13,763 nucleotides of DNA from Thermofilum sp. ex4484_15 (GTDB lineage: Archaea > Thermoproteota > Thermoprotei > Thermofilales > EX4484-15), in contig NJEH01000011.1 in the NCBI GenBank assembly GCA_002254595.1, positions 1 to 13,763 of the forward strand. The letters run 5' to 3'. A model generated the notes under the pieces. It worked only from the letters and a program-made list of their open reading frames with translations, was not told the origin of the DNA and ran no database searches. This document shows positions 1 through 6,771 of this stretch, piece by piece; the stretch's first letter is position 1, and each line of letters begins with the position of its first letter. The translations under genes and the position numbers were made by a program.

Positions 1-1911
1 AGCTTTCTCATCTGGAGGCGGTACGTAGATAATCCTATCGAACCTACCAGGCCTTAGAAGGGCCGGATCCAAGATATCCGGCCTATTAGTAGCACCGATT
101 ACTACGACCCCCTCTAACTTCTCTATACCGTCGATTTCAGTTAGCAATTGGCTTACTACCCTCTCGGTAACCATGGAATCGCCTACCCCCATACCCCTCA
201 TAGGAGCTATCGAATCTACTTCATCTAAGAAGACTACACAGGGAGCTACTTGCCTAGCTTTCCTGAAGATCTCCCTAATGGCTTTCTCGGATTCCCCTAC
301 CCATTTACTAAAGATCTCCGGTCCCCTTACGCTTATGAAGTTAGCTTCACTCTCGGTAGCTACCGCTTTAGCTAGTAAGGTCTTACCACAACCTGGAGGA
401 CCATACAACAATATACCCTTAGGAGGCTCAATACCGAGCCTCTTGAAGGATTTCGGATACTTTAACGGCCATTCCACGGCCTCCCTAAGTTCCTGCTTTA
501 CCTCCCCTAACCCTCCTATATCCTCCCACCTTACATTAGGTACTTCTATTTCCACTTCCCTAAGGGCAGTAGGAGTTATTTCCCTAAAGGCCTTCATGAA
601 GTCCTCCATTTTAACCTCTATTTTCTCTAATACCTCAGGGGGTATCTGCTCCTCCTCCAAATCTATCTGAGGTAAGTACCTCCTCAAAGCTTTCATAGCA
701 GCTTCCCTACATAAGGCGGCTAGGTCGGCCCCTACGAAACCGTGAGTTATCTCGGCTAGTTTATTTAGATCTACGTCCTTAGCTAAGGGCATATTCCTAG
801 TATGGACTAAAAGTATCTCATACCTGCCCTGCTTATCGGGGACTCCTATCTCTATTTCCCTATCGAACCTACCAGGCCTCCTTAGAGCGGGGTCTAGCGC
901 ATTGGGCCTATTAGTAGCACCGATTACTATTACGTCCCCCCTCGCTTCTAGCCCGTCCATTAAAGCTAGCAATTGCGCTACCACTCTCTTTTCCACCTCC
1001 CCCGTTACCTCCTCCCTCTTGGGAGCTATGGCATCTATTTCGTCTATGAAAATGATAGCTGGGGCATGTTCCTTTGCTTCCTCAAATATCTCCCTAAGCC
1101 TCTGCTCCGATTCCCCGTAGAACTTACTCATTATTTCAGGTCCGTTAATAGCTATAAAGTAAGCATCCGTCTCGTGGGCTACCGCTTTAGCTAGTAAGGT
1201 CTTACCACAACCTGGAGGACCATACAACAATATACCCTTAGGAGGCTCAATACCGAGCCTCCTAAATAGCTCTGGATGTTTTAAAGGCAATTCAACCATT
1301 TCCCTTATCTTCTGCTTAGCTTCATGTAAATCACCTATATCGTCATACGTTACCCTAGGTATCCTTTCTATTTCAGCAGGCCTCTCCAGCACTATTAATT
1401 TAGTATCCTCCCTTACTATAGCTATATGCTTAGGTTTTAGGGATACTACTACGAAGGGTATCGCCTGACCTAGTACCGGTACCTGTACTATATCGCCCTC
1501 GCATAACGGATGGTCTAGTAACCTCTTTTTTATGTAAGCTACGAAGTTCTCATCCAAGGTAAGGGTCATGGATGCAGGTGCTAATTTAACTAAAGTAGCT
1601 GGTTTAGCTTCAGCCTTCCTAACTATAACCTTATCTCCAATACTTACGCCGGCGTTCCTCCTAGTTATACTATCCATCCTTATTATCTTAGCGCCCTGAT
1701 CCCCTGCATAACCAGGCCAGGCTATAGCTGCCGTCCTACGTTTACCTATTATTTCTACTACATCTCCAACGTTAATGCCTAATTTAACCATAGCCTCAGG
1801 ATCTATCCTTACTTTACCCCTACCCACTTCCCTCTGGCTAGCCTCCAATACCTTAAGTTGAACTTCCTTAACCTTCTCGCCCTTCGAATCCTTATTTCCC
1901 TGGTTTCCCAT
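1..1911 (-). CDS. CDC48/VAT-type AAA+ ATPase (3' end beyond window)
   Basis: Double-ring AAA+ unfoldase of the CDC48/p97/VAT family, which extracts and unfolds proteins for the archaeal proteasome. The frame reads 637 codons from an ATG at 1911 to the window edge without a stop. It has an N-domain (about residues 10-195), D1 Walker A GPPGCGKT at 231-238 and Walker B IIFIDE near 286, then D2 Walker A GPPGCGKT at 504-511 and Walker B VVFLDE near 558. The second-region-of-homology motif GATNRP is present in both rings. The read ends shortly after D2's RPGRFDR, so roughly the last 100 residues are missing. GAGGAG (1921-1926) sits 9 bases before the ATG. Two oddities: both Walker A motifs carry Cys where archaeal homologues usually have Thr, and the two Walker A regions are identical over 84 bases. 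Family assignment is very secure. Confidence 0.96.
   Translation of the reverse strand, partial: MGNQGNKDSKGEKVKEVQLKVLEASQREVGRGKVRIDPEAMVKLGINVGDVVEIIGKRRTAAIAWPGYAGDQGAKIIRMDSITRRNAGVSIGDKVIVRKAEAKPATLVKLAPASMTLTLDENFVAYIKKRLLDHPLCEGDIVQVPVLGQAIPFVVVSLKPKHIAIVREDTKLIVLERPAEIERIPRVTYDDIGDLHEAKQKIREMVELPLKHPELFRRLGIEPPKGILLYGPPGCGKTLLAKAVAHETDAYFIAINGPEIMSKFYGESEQRLREIFEEAKEHAPAIIFIDEIDAIAPKREEVTGEVEKRVVAQLLALMDGLEARGDVIVIGATNRPNALDPALRRPGRFDREIEIGVPDKQGRYEILLVHTRNMPLAKDVDLNKLAEITHGFVGADLAALCREAAMKALRRYLPQIDLEEEQIPPEVLEKIEVKMEDFMKAFREITPTALREVEIEVPNVRWEDIGGLGEVKQELREAVEWPLKYPKSFKRLGIEPPKGILLYGPPGCGKTLLAKAVATESEANFISVRGPEIFSKWVGESEKAIREIFRKARQVAPCVVFLDEVDSIAPMRGMGVGDSMVTERVVSQLLTEIDGIEKLEGVVVIGATNRPDILDPALLRPGRFDRIIYVPPPDEKA
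359..442. repeat. 84-bp perfect direct repeat, copy 1 (D2 Walker A of CDC48)
   Basis: This stretch is identical base for base to 1178-1261 and encodes the RLGIEPPKG...GPPGCGKT...KAVA region of the D2 ring. The copies lie 819 bases (273 codons) apart in the same frame. Flanking D1 and D2 sequence diverges at once on both sides, with shorter identical blocks of 21 bp (34-54 and 859-879) and 25 bp (80-104 and 905-929) elsewhere in the ATPase domains. Confidence 0.95.
1178..1261. repeat. 84-bp perfect direct repeat, copy 2 (D1 Walker A of CDC48)
   Basis: Second copy of the 84-base repeat, in the D1 ring, with no synonymous difference from the D2 copy. See 359-442. Confidence 0.95.
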
Positions 1912-1969
1912 TAATTACCACTCCTCAAGGATACAAAGCCCTAAAACGCCTACTAATTGATGCTATGAA

Positions 1970-1983
1970 CACTTTAATAAGTG
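1970..1983 (-). promoter_or_regulatory. Candidate TATA region of the CDC48 gene inside a small inverted repeat
   Basis: On the minus strand this reads CACTTATTAAAGTG. It contains an archaeal TATA-like core flanked by perfect 5-base inverted arms (CACTT/AAGTG). A start about 27 bases downstream would give a leader of roughly 38 bases that includes the GAGGAG ribosome binding site. The dyad could let a regulator bind over the TATA box, or be chance. Position-based inference only. Confidence 0.4.
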
Positions 1984-2022
1984 TTACCTTCCCGATAACT
2001 AATAGAGGAGCGAAGTAGGTAA

Positions 2023-2032
2023 CGTTTATCTA
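2023..2032 (+). promoter_or_regulatory. TATA box of the RNase P RNA gene
   Basis: CGTTTATCTA is centred about 28 bases before the first base of the RNase P RNA P1 helix, the normal spacing of an archaeal TATA box. It is the best candidate in the 1912-2055 intergenic stretch. Confidence 0.5.
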
Positions 2033-2055
2033 GGCTTAACGATATTTTAAGTGTC

Positions 2056-2392
2056 GGGGCAAGCCGGCGGGCGGGCATCGGGCCTAGCCGGCGACGGCTA
2101 GGCCTGAGGAAACTCCACCGAGAAGCGCGGGCCGCGGCGTCGCGAGACGCAGGGGGAGACCCCTGGCTCCGGCACAGAAACGAAACCCCCCTCGGCGGAT
2201 GGATAGGAGGCGGTGAACCCTCCCGGCAACGGGAGGGGAGCTAACCCGCCGATTACGCCGAGGGAAAGGATGAAACGGCCGTCCCGCGGTTTAGGGCCAA
2301 ATAGGGACCTATGAGGTCCGCGCCCGAGGTCCGGGTGGGCCCTTAGTCTAATCCCGCCTAGAACAGAAGGTGGGTTACGGCCGGCTTGCCCC
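2056..2392 (+). ncRNA. rnpB: RNase P RNA, archaeal type A
   Basis: Catalytic RNA of RNase P, which removes 5' leaders from pre-tRNAs. The ends form a perfect 12-bp P1 helix (GGGGCAAGCCGG at 2056-2067 with CCGGCTTGCCCC at 2381-2392). CR-I is seen as GAGGAAACTCCACC (2106-2119). CR-V is ACAGAAGGTGGGTTAC (2363-2378), and its GGTGG can pair with CCACC of CR-I to make P4. A CR-IV-like block lies at 2261-2280 (AGGGAAAGGATGAAACGGCC). The length of about 337 bases fits full-size type A archaeal RNAs rather than the shortened form of Pyrobaculum relatives. The segment is far more GC-rich than its surroundings, as expected for a structured RNA in a thermophile. Exact mature ends are inferred from P1. 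Confidence 0.95.
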
Positions 2393-2408
2393 ATAAAAAT
2401 TTATTAAG
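2393..2408 (+). promoter_or_regulatory. TATA-like box before the RAM-TiaS-RNase run
   Basis: ATAAAAATTTATTAAG starts directly after the RNase P RNA and lies about 45 bases before the ATG at 2446. It would place transcription near 2428. A ribosome binding site GGTGAT at 2435-2440 precedes that ATG. The same AT-rich stretch could also serve as the 3' end signal of the RNase P RNA. Confidence 0.45.
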
Positions 2409-2445
2409 TTCTTCATGACGATTAGAAATGACCCGGTGATAAAAA

Positions 2446-2688
2446 ATGACCATGGCCTTCGTACTAATAAGTACTGAGATGGGTTCTGAACGTAAAGTAT
2501 TGGAAGAATTAAAGAAGATAGATGAGGTAAGTGAGGCCTATATAGTATATGGAGTTTATGATATAGTAGCTAAAATAGAAGTTAGGGATGTGGATGAACT
2601 TAAAAACATAGTAAGTAATAAAATTAGGGCAATAGATTACGTTAGGTCTACGCTTACCATGATAGGAGCCGAGGGATTTAGGAAGTAG
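2446..2688 (+). CDS. Stand-alone RAM (Lrp/AsnC effector-binding) domain protein
   Basis: An 80-residue protein consisting only of the RAM domain, the alpha-beta sandwich that binds amino acids and drives oligomerisation in Lrp/AsnC regulators. The pattern FVLISTEMGSERKVLEELKK, then V-EAYIVYGVYDIVAKIEV, and a final strand ending TMIGAEGF is typical, and there is no DNA-binding domain. The second ATG two codons on (2452) is possible, but GGTGAT at 2435-2440 is better spaced for 2446. The gene ends 4 bases before the next, so it is almost certainly co-transcribed with TiaS. Such single-RAM proteins are common in archaea and may form mixed oligomers with full-length Lrp proteins. The ligand cannot be told from sequence. 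Confidence 0.9.
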   Translation: MTMAFVLISTEMGSERKVLEELKKIDEVSEAYIVYGVYDIVAKIEVRDVDELKNIVSNKIRAIDYVRSTLTMIGAEGFRK

Positions 2689-2692
2689 GCCG

Positions 2693-4021
2693 ATGGTAAT
2701 AGTCCATGTAGGTATAGACGATACCGATTCTCCTAAGGGTGGTTGTACTACCTACGTGGCTTCGGTCCTAGCCGAACTTCTTGACGGTAGGAAAGGGATC
2801 TCTTTCTTAGACTATCCCAACTTAATAAGGCTTAACCCGAACATACCCTTTAAAACTAGAGGTAATGGAGCAGTAGCTTTAAGGCTGGAAGTAAGCGAGG
2901 ATTTAGTAGATGAGTTAATGGAGTTAATATACCAGGTCGTAAGCGAGTTAAGCCATTTGAAACACGGTAAGACAGATCCTACTATAGCCTTTTATATAGG
3001 AGGCTTAACCCAACGCTTGATAAACTTCTATGAAGTTTCCCTTAGGGAGGCTGTATCTAGGAAGTTAGCCTTCAAGATAGCGGAATTAGAAGGAGTTAAA
3101 GTAAGGTACTTTAAGCGAGGGAAAGGGATAGTAGGAGCGCTAGCGGCCATAGGTGGAGCTTCCTTAGACGATTATACTTTCGAATTATTAGCTTATAGAG
3201 ATGAGAGGGTTAAGGGAAAGCGTATGGTAAAGCTGGAAAGCGTTGTAAGGATGGATAGGGAGCTAAGGCCTATGGTATATACTAATATAGATTATAATAA
3301 GGGGAGGGTACTAATTACCCCCCATGGACCCGATCCTGTACTTTTCGGAATTAGAGGGGAACATCCATTGGTATTATTAAGGGCTTTAGAGCTAATAGAG
3401 GTAGAGGAACCCCTAACTAGGTGGACTATCTTTAAGACCAATCAATGTACGGGTTCCCATTTAAGGACCTTCGTTGACTTTAGAAGCTTAAGACCTTACG
3501 ATTCATTAAGGTTAAGGGGGACGGTAACCTCGGAGCCCTTAACGATTAAAGGAGGGCACATACTTTTTAGGCTAAGGTATTCTAAGGGGGAAGTTACATG
3601 TATAGTTTATAGGGAGACCGGTAAGTTAACGAAAGTAGTTAAATTACTTAAGCCAGGGTATTTAATTGAAGTAGGAGGAGGTGTAAGGCCACCTTCAACT
3701 ACTCACGGAATTGCCTTAAACTTAGAGGAAATAAGGGTAATTAGGACGAGGCCTTTAATTAAGTTACGCTCTCCTAAATGTCCTAAGTGTGGGGCCTCTA
3801 TGAAGTCTATGGGTAAGGAGAAGGGCTATAGATGCCCTAAGTGCGGCTTCCGAAATCCTAAAGCACGTAAAGTGAAAATGGAGTTACCCCCCCTCCTAGA
3901 GCCAGGGCTATATATGCCCTCAGCTAAAGCCTTTAGGCATCTAACTAAACCGCCTTCTAGGTTCGGCTTCCCTCCTAAAGGCGAGGTAACCTATTTATTT
4001 AAGCCATGGCACTATCCCTAA
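2693..4021 (+). CDS. tiaS: tRNA(Ile2) 2-agmatinylcytidine synthetase TiaS
   Basis: TiaS attaches agmatine to C34 of the CAU-anticodon isoleucine tRNA, using ATP, so that it reads AUA. That matters here, since AUA is a dominant isoleucine codon throughout the window. The 442-residue length is usual for the family. The N-terminus has the signature GIDDTDSPKGGCTT (7-20), followed by the TCKD and FLD catalytic region. GT-lacking OB-fold strands lie around 270-350 (RGTVTSEP...GGHILFRL), and a C-terminal zinc ribbon has CPKC at 363-366 and CPKC at 381-384. These are the elements expected of a complete enzyme. It starts 4 bases after the RAM gene and is followed after 21 bases by a ribonuclease gene on the same strand. 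Confidence 0.95.
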   Translation: MVIVHVGIDDTDSPKGGCTTYVASVLAELLDGRKGISFLDYPNLIRLNPNIPFKTRGNGAVALRLEVSEDLVDELMELIYQVVSELSHLKHGKTDPTIAFYIGGLTQRLINFYEVSLREAVSRKLAFKIAELEGVKVRYFKRGKGIVGALAAIGGASLDDYTFELLAYRDERVKGKRMVKLESVVRMDRELRPMVYTNIDYNKGRVLITPHGPDPVLFGIRGEHPLVLLRALELIEVEEPLTRWTIFKTNQCTGSHLRTFVDFRSLRPYDSLRLRGTVTSEPLTIKGGHILFRLRYSKGEVTCIVYRETGKLTKVVKLLKPGYLIEVGGGVRPPSTTHGIALNLEEIRVIRTRPLIKLRSPKCPKCGASMKSMGKEKGYRCPKCGFRNPKARKVKMELPPLLEPGLYMPSAKAFRHLTKPPSRFGFPPKGEVTYLFKPWHYP

Positions 4022-4042
4022 GGGCATTTAGGGTAGGTAGCT

Positions 4043-5320
4043 TTGAAAATTAAAGTCACCGTACTAGGAGGAGGTAGGGAAGTAGGAAGGAACGCTATAC
4101 TCCTCGAAGCCGATAAGGGGAGGGTTCTCCTAGATTACGGAGTTTCGATCTCTGGGGAGGAGCCTAGCTTTCCCTTACATGTTAGGCCTAAGGCACTAAA
4201 TGCAGTACTCCTTTCCCATGCACATTTAGATCACTCGGGAGCTATACCGTTACTTTATATAAGTGAAGATAGGCCTCTAGTGACTAATGAGCTTACCTTA
4301 AGGATATCGCAAATACTCTTAATGGATTTCCTCAAGATCTCTAAATATTACATACCTTACGAGGCCGTGGAAGTAGAGAGGATGCTAAGGAGCGTTTCAT
4401 TGATAGACTACGATGATAAAGGGGACTTCGAAGGCATAGAAGTAGAGGCCTTTTACGCAGGTCATATACCCGGTAGTTTAGCTTTTAAAATTTCCATAGG
4501 GGGGGCTAAAGTGTTTTACACGGGAGACTTTAACTTAATAGGTACTTGCACCTTAAGGCCCGCCAAGTTTAACTTAAGCGATGTCGACTTAGTTATAACA
4601 GAAGCTACCTATGCGCTTTACGACCACCCCCCTAGAGAAGCTACCGAGGAGGAATTCGTAAACGCCGTCAGGGAGGTACTAGCAGAGGGAGGTACAGTGT
4701 TAGTACCTGCTTTTGCGGTAGGTAGGGCACAGGAAGTAGTTTGCGTATTGAAAAAGTACGGCGTTACGGATGAGTATCCAGTTTATTTAGATGGCATGGC
4801 CAGGCAGGTAGCCCGAGTCATGTTAGATTATCCCAATCATTTAAGAGACGCAAAACTCTTTGAGGAAGCTATATCCGATACCGTTACCGTTAAGGATTGG
4901 AAGGATAGGAGGAACGCCTTGAGGAAACCTTGCGTGATAGTCTCCCCGGCGGGTATGTTAAAGGGAGGAGCGGCGGTTTTTTACGCCGAGAGGTTAGTTA
5001 AGCGCAGGGGAGGAGGTATCTTCTTCGTAAGTTACCAGGCCCCGGATAGTGTAGGTAGGCAAGTCCTAGAGAACGGCTCCTTCCCGTTAGTAAATAAGGA
5101 AGTTAAAGTATCTTCCAGGGTGAAATGGTTCGACCTTTCATCTCATTCCGGGAAGAGGGAACTTAGGGAGTTCGCTAGGACTATACCTAAGCGGGCTAAA
5201 GTAATAGTAATACACTGCAATGAGGAAGGGGGATTAAAATTTAAGGAATTCTTAGAGGAGGAACTTTCATTAGAAACTTACGTTCCTAAAGTAGGGGATA
5301 ATTTAACTATAGAACTTTAA
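4043..5320 (+). CDS. Archaeal beta-CASP ribonuclease (aCPSF2/RNase J-like)
   Basis: Metallo-beta-lactamase fold RNA hydrolase of the beta-CASP group, the archaeal relatives of CPSF73 and RNase J, which process or degrade RNA in the cytoplasm. Visible motifs: HAHLDH (59-64), the metal ligand His in AGHIPGSL (H141), YTGDF (D162), beta-CASP motif A as ITEATY (E187), PAFAVGRAQE (222-231), motif B His in LSSHSG (H368) and motif C His in VIHCNEE (H391). At 425 residues it has no N-terminal KH domains, which separates it from aCPSF1, the transcription-termination enzyme. Start is TTG at 4043, where the homology MKIKVTVLGGGREVGRNA begins; no in-frame ATG fits. It ends 4 bases from the stop of the convergent EF-1beta gene. 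Whether it acts as endo- or 5'-3' exonuclease is not visible. Confidence 0.92.
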   Translation: MKIKVTVLGGGREVGRNAILLEADKGRVLLDYGVSISGEEPSFPLHVRPKALNAVLLSHAHLDHSGAIPLLYISEDRPLVTNELTLRISQILLMDFLKISKYYIPYEAVEVERMLRSVSLIDYDDKGDFEGIEVEAFYAGHIPGSLAFKISIGGAKVFYTGDFNLIGTCTLRPAKFNLSDVDLVITEATYALYDHPPREATEEEFVNAVREVLAEGGTVLVPAFAVGRAQEVVCVLKKYGVTDEYPVYLDGMARQVARVMLDYPNHLRDAKLFEEAISDTVTVKDWKDRRNALRKPCVIVSPAGMLKGGAAVFYAERLVKRRGGGIFFVSYQAPDSVGRQVLENGSFPLVNKEVKVSSRVKWFDLSSHSGKRELREFARTIPKRAKVIVIHCNEEGGLKFKEFLEEELSLETYVPKVGDNLTIEL

Positions 5321-5324
5321 GGCT

Positions 5325-5600
5325 TCAGTAACTCCTACTTACCATGATTACTTCTACTTGACTTACCCCCTCTACTTTGCTTATTACCTCCTCTAATTCC
5401 GATGTCCCACCCTCTTTATCCTCAGGCATTAATATTTTCAGTAGTAAAGCCTTTAAGCCGAAAGCTATAGGTTCCTCACCCCTCGAAGCTATTTCGTATT
5501 CGCTAGGTAAAACATTACGTATCCTATCGGTTAGTTCCTCTAGTGAAGTCTCAGTACTTTCAGGGAATACTCTTATTAATACGGCTACCTTAGCAACCAT
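5325..5600 (-). CDS. Translation elongation factor 1-beta (aEF-1B)
   Basis: Guanine nucleotide exchange factor that recharges EF-1alpha with GTP during elongation. The 91-residue protein matches the compact archaeal form, equivalent to the catalytic C-terminal domain of the eukaryotic factor. Typical elements are VRVFPES-type first strand (here IRVFPESTE), EPIAFGLKALLLKILMPEDKEG in the middle and a final VEGVSQVEV strand. ATG at 5600 follows the stop of the zinc-ribbon gene by 2 bases, so the two share a transcript driven from about 5835. This pairing of EF-1beta with a COG2888 zinc ribbon recurs in archaea. Confidence 0.95.
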   Translation of the reverse strand: MVAKVAVLIRVFPESTETSLEELTDRIRNVLPSEYEIASRGEEPIAFGLKALLLKILMPEDKEGGTSELEEVISKVEGVSQVEVIMVSRSY

Positions 5601-5602
5601 GG

Positions 5603-5797
5603 TTAAGGCCCCCTAAACCCGCACCTAGGGCATATGTAGGGATTCATTAACTTCCTACAGAGCTTACATCTCCATATAATTGCCTGTCCGCACTTAGGAC
5701 ACTTAAATTTAACACCTTTCTCGAACGGAGGTATTAGCCTACCGCAGGAAGTACATATAGGTAGCTTTAACGCGGCAGTACTAACTGTAGATGCCAT
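5603..5797 (-). CDS. Small zinc-ribbon protein, COG2888/DUF1610 type
   Basis: A 64-residue protein with four CxxC knuckles (CTSC, CPKC, CKLC, CPRC), enough for two zinc sites. It matches the archaeal family annotated as a putative RNA-binding zinc ribbon linked to translation, and it sits 2 bases before EF-1beta in one transcript. The frame is open 8 codons further up to an ATG at 5821, but the shorter start at 5797 is preferred: AGGTGA at 5802-5807 lies just before it, and the TATA box at 5829-5840 puts transcription near 5808, downstream of the longer start. The molecular role is not firmly established. Confidence 0.88.
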   Translation of the reverse strand: MASTVSTAALKLPICTSCGRLIPPFEKGVKFKCPKCGQAIIWRCKLCRKLMNPYICPRCGFRGP

Positions 5798-5828
5798 GGA
5801 TTCACCTACAAATTGATACATTTTACGT

Positions 5829-5840
5829 TTTTAAATATTT
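5829..5840 (-). promoter_or_regulatory. TATA box of the zinc-ribbon/EF-1beta operon
   Basis: Minus strand AAATATTTAAAA, in the 47-base gap between the NusA-like gene's stop and the zinc-ribbon start. Its spacing predicts transcription near 5808, which decides for the shorter start at 5797 and gives a leader of about 11 bases with the AGGTGA site. Confidence 0.6.
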
Positions 5841-5844
5841 CGGG

Positions 5845-6354
5845 CTAAGAAGTTATTATCTTAACTTCCCTACCTACTATCCTCTTGGCTATTTCCTCTA
5901 CGAGGTCTTTAGGTAAGGGTAACCTACCTTTAGATACGCCTACAGTATATTCGGAGCTACCGTCGGGGTACCAATATATATTTACACTAGTTACTCTAAT
6001 TGGGTAAACTAATTGACTTATTAATTCCTTTAAGTTGGAGGATCTTTCTATAACTTTAACCTTCCTATATTTCCCCTTAAATTCCTTAGCTAGCTCCCCT
6101 TCTAATCTGTGCAGGAGTAACCTATCCCTAATACCTAAGCCCCTAACTATAACTACGAGAGTACCGCTTACTTCGAAACTACCCTCGAAGGATACCTCCT
6201 TTAACTTACCGAGGCCGCTTTCCTCAACTTTCAATAGCGCCTTGGCTACTTCAAAATCCAAGTAAGTATACTTACCTTCATCTATAAGTGCTTGGCATTT
6301 AGGACAAGGTACGCCGGTTTTCAAATCGAAAACGCAAAAAGGGGTCTTAACCAA
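5845..6354 (-). CDS. NusA-like KH-domain protein with N-terminal Cys motif
   Basis: A 169-residue archaeal NusA-like protein. The N-terminus carries three close cysteines (CVFDLKTGVPCPKC, C7, C17, C20), probably a degenerate zinc knuckle. After it comes an alpha/beta region and then KH-like RNA-binding elements (VVIVRGLGIRDRLLLHRLEG, and near the C-terminus GVSKGRLPLPKDLVEEIAKR). Bacterial NusA binds RNA and RNA polymerase; the archaeal protein's exact role in elongation or termination is less well known. Start is TTG at 6354, 2 bases after Alba's stop, with GGAGG inside the end of the Alba gene as ribosome binding site, so Alba and this gene are translationally close-coupled. The function is inferred from family resemblance. 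Confidence 0.82.
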   Translation of the reverse strand: MVKTPFCVFDLKTGVPCPKCQALIDEGKYTYLDFEVAKALLKVEESGLGKLKEVSFEGSFEVSGTLVVIVRGLGIRDRLLLHRLEGELAKEFKGKYRKVKVIERSSNLKELISQLVYPIRVTSVNIYWYPDGSSEYTVGVSKGRLPLPKDLVEEIAKRIVGREVKIITS

Positions 6355-6356
6355 CT

Positions 6357-6629
6357 TTAACCCCTCCTTAAGGTTATAGAAATAACGCTAACCCTCTTAG
6401 GGGTTCCTCCTTCCCTTACCAGTACTTCACTACCTAGATCGACTCTCTCCACTATTATGTCCTTCATGAAGTGGTTACGCATTCTCTCTACTACCTCTAT
6501 AGCCTTAGGTATAGCTAAACCCCTAGCCATTACTTTAACCCTTTCATGTCCTGAATGGAATAAGGATAAGCAAGCACCGACGTACTTAAAAGCAGGCCTC
6601 TTACCTACATAAACTACGGCTTCTGCCAC
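6357..6629 (-). CDS. albA: Alba nucleic-acid-binding chromatin protein
   Basis: Abundant archaeal DNA- and RNA-binding protein that dimerises and coats or bridges duplexes. The 90-residue length fits. The N-terminal VYVGKRPAFKYV corresponds to the IGKKP segment of Sulfolobus Alba, whose lysine is the acetylation/methylation site; here it is K10-R11. VKVMARGLAIPKAIEVVER and the C-terminal basic hairpin (REGGTPKRVSVISITLR) are characteristic. Start is GTG at 6629 with GGGGAG just upstream; the initiating GTG is chosen because the family sequence begins there. AT-rich TATA-like sequence lies at 6648-6673. It is followed after 2 bases by the NusA-like gene. Confidence 0.95.
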   Translation of the reverse strand: MAEAVVYVGKRPAFKYVGACLSLFHSGHERVKVMARGLAIPKAIEVVERMRNHFMKDIIVERVDLGSEVLVREGGTPKRVSVISITLRRG

Positions 6630-6647
6630 GATACTCCCCTTCCTTAA

Positions 6648-6673
6648 ACTTATATTATACGGTATTAATTAAC
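6648..6673 (-). promoter_or_regulatory. AT-rich promoter region of Alba/NusA-like operon
   Basis: Minus strand holds two overlapping TATA candidates, TTAATTAATACC and TATAATATAAG, 20-45 bases before the Alba GTG. The upstream one fits a short leader with the GGGGAG site; the nearer one would give an almost leaderless message. I cannot choose between them. Confidence 0.45.
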
Positions 6674-6730
6674 ATTCTCATGTAGCTTTAACCGTTTTAA
6701 CTTTAACTTCTATTTTTCCTAACATAGAAA

Positions 6731-6742
6731 AAGTTTAAAAGT
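6731..6742 (+). promoter_or_regulatory. TATA box of the winged-HTH regulator gene
   Basis: AAGTTTAAAAGT lies about 35 bases before the GTG at 6772. Transcription would begin near 6762, directly at the AGGGGGAT ribosome binding site (6761-6768). Confidence 0.5.
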
Positions 6743-6771
6743 AATTTTACGTATGAAAAAAGGGGGATAAC

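Noticed and set aside
173..1194. Open frames on the plus strand at 173-670, 902-1120 and 973-1194
   Set aside because: They lie antisense within the CDC48 gene, whose minus-strand frame is continuous with all AAA+ motifs. Their serine- and leucine-rich composition is typical of antisense shadows.
2098..2394. 98-codon open frame on the minus strand across the RNase P RNA gene
   Set aside because: It is the antisense of a highly structured GC-rich RNA. The conserved RNase P RNA elements and closing P1 helix explain the sequence, and the peptide resembles no protein.
5603..5821. Longer start of the zinc-ribbon gene at 5821
   Set aside because: The TATA box at 5829-5840 would put the transcript start downstream of it, and the ribosome binding site AGGTGA serves the ATG at 5797.
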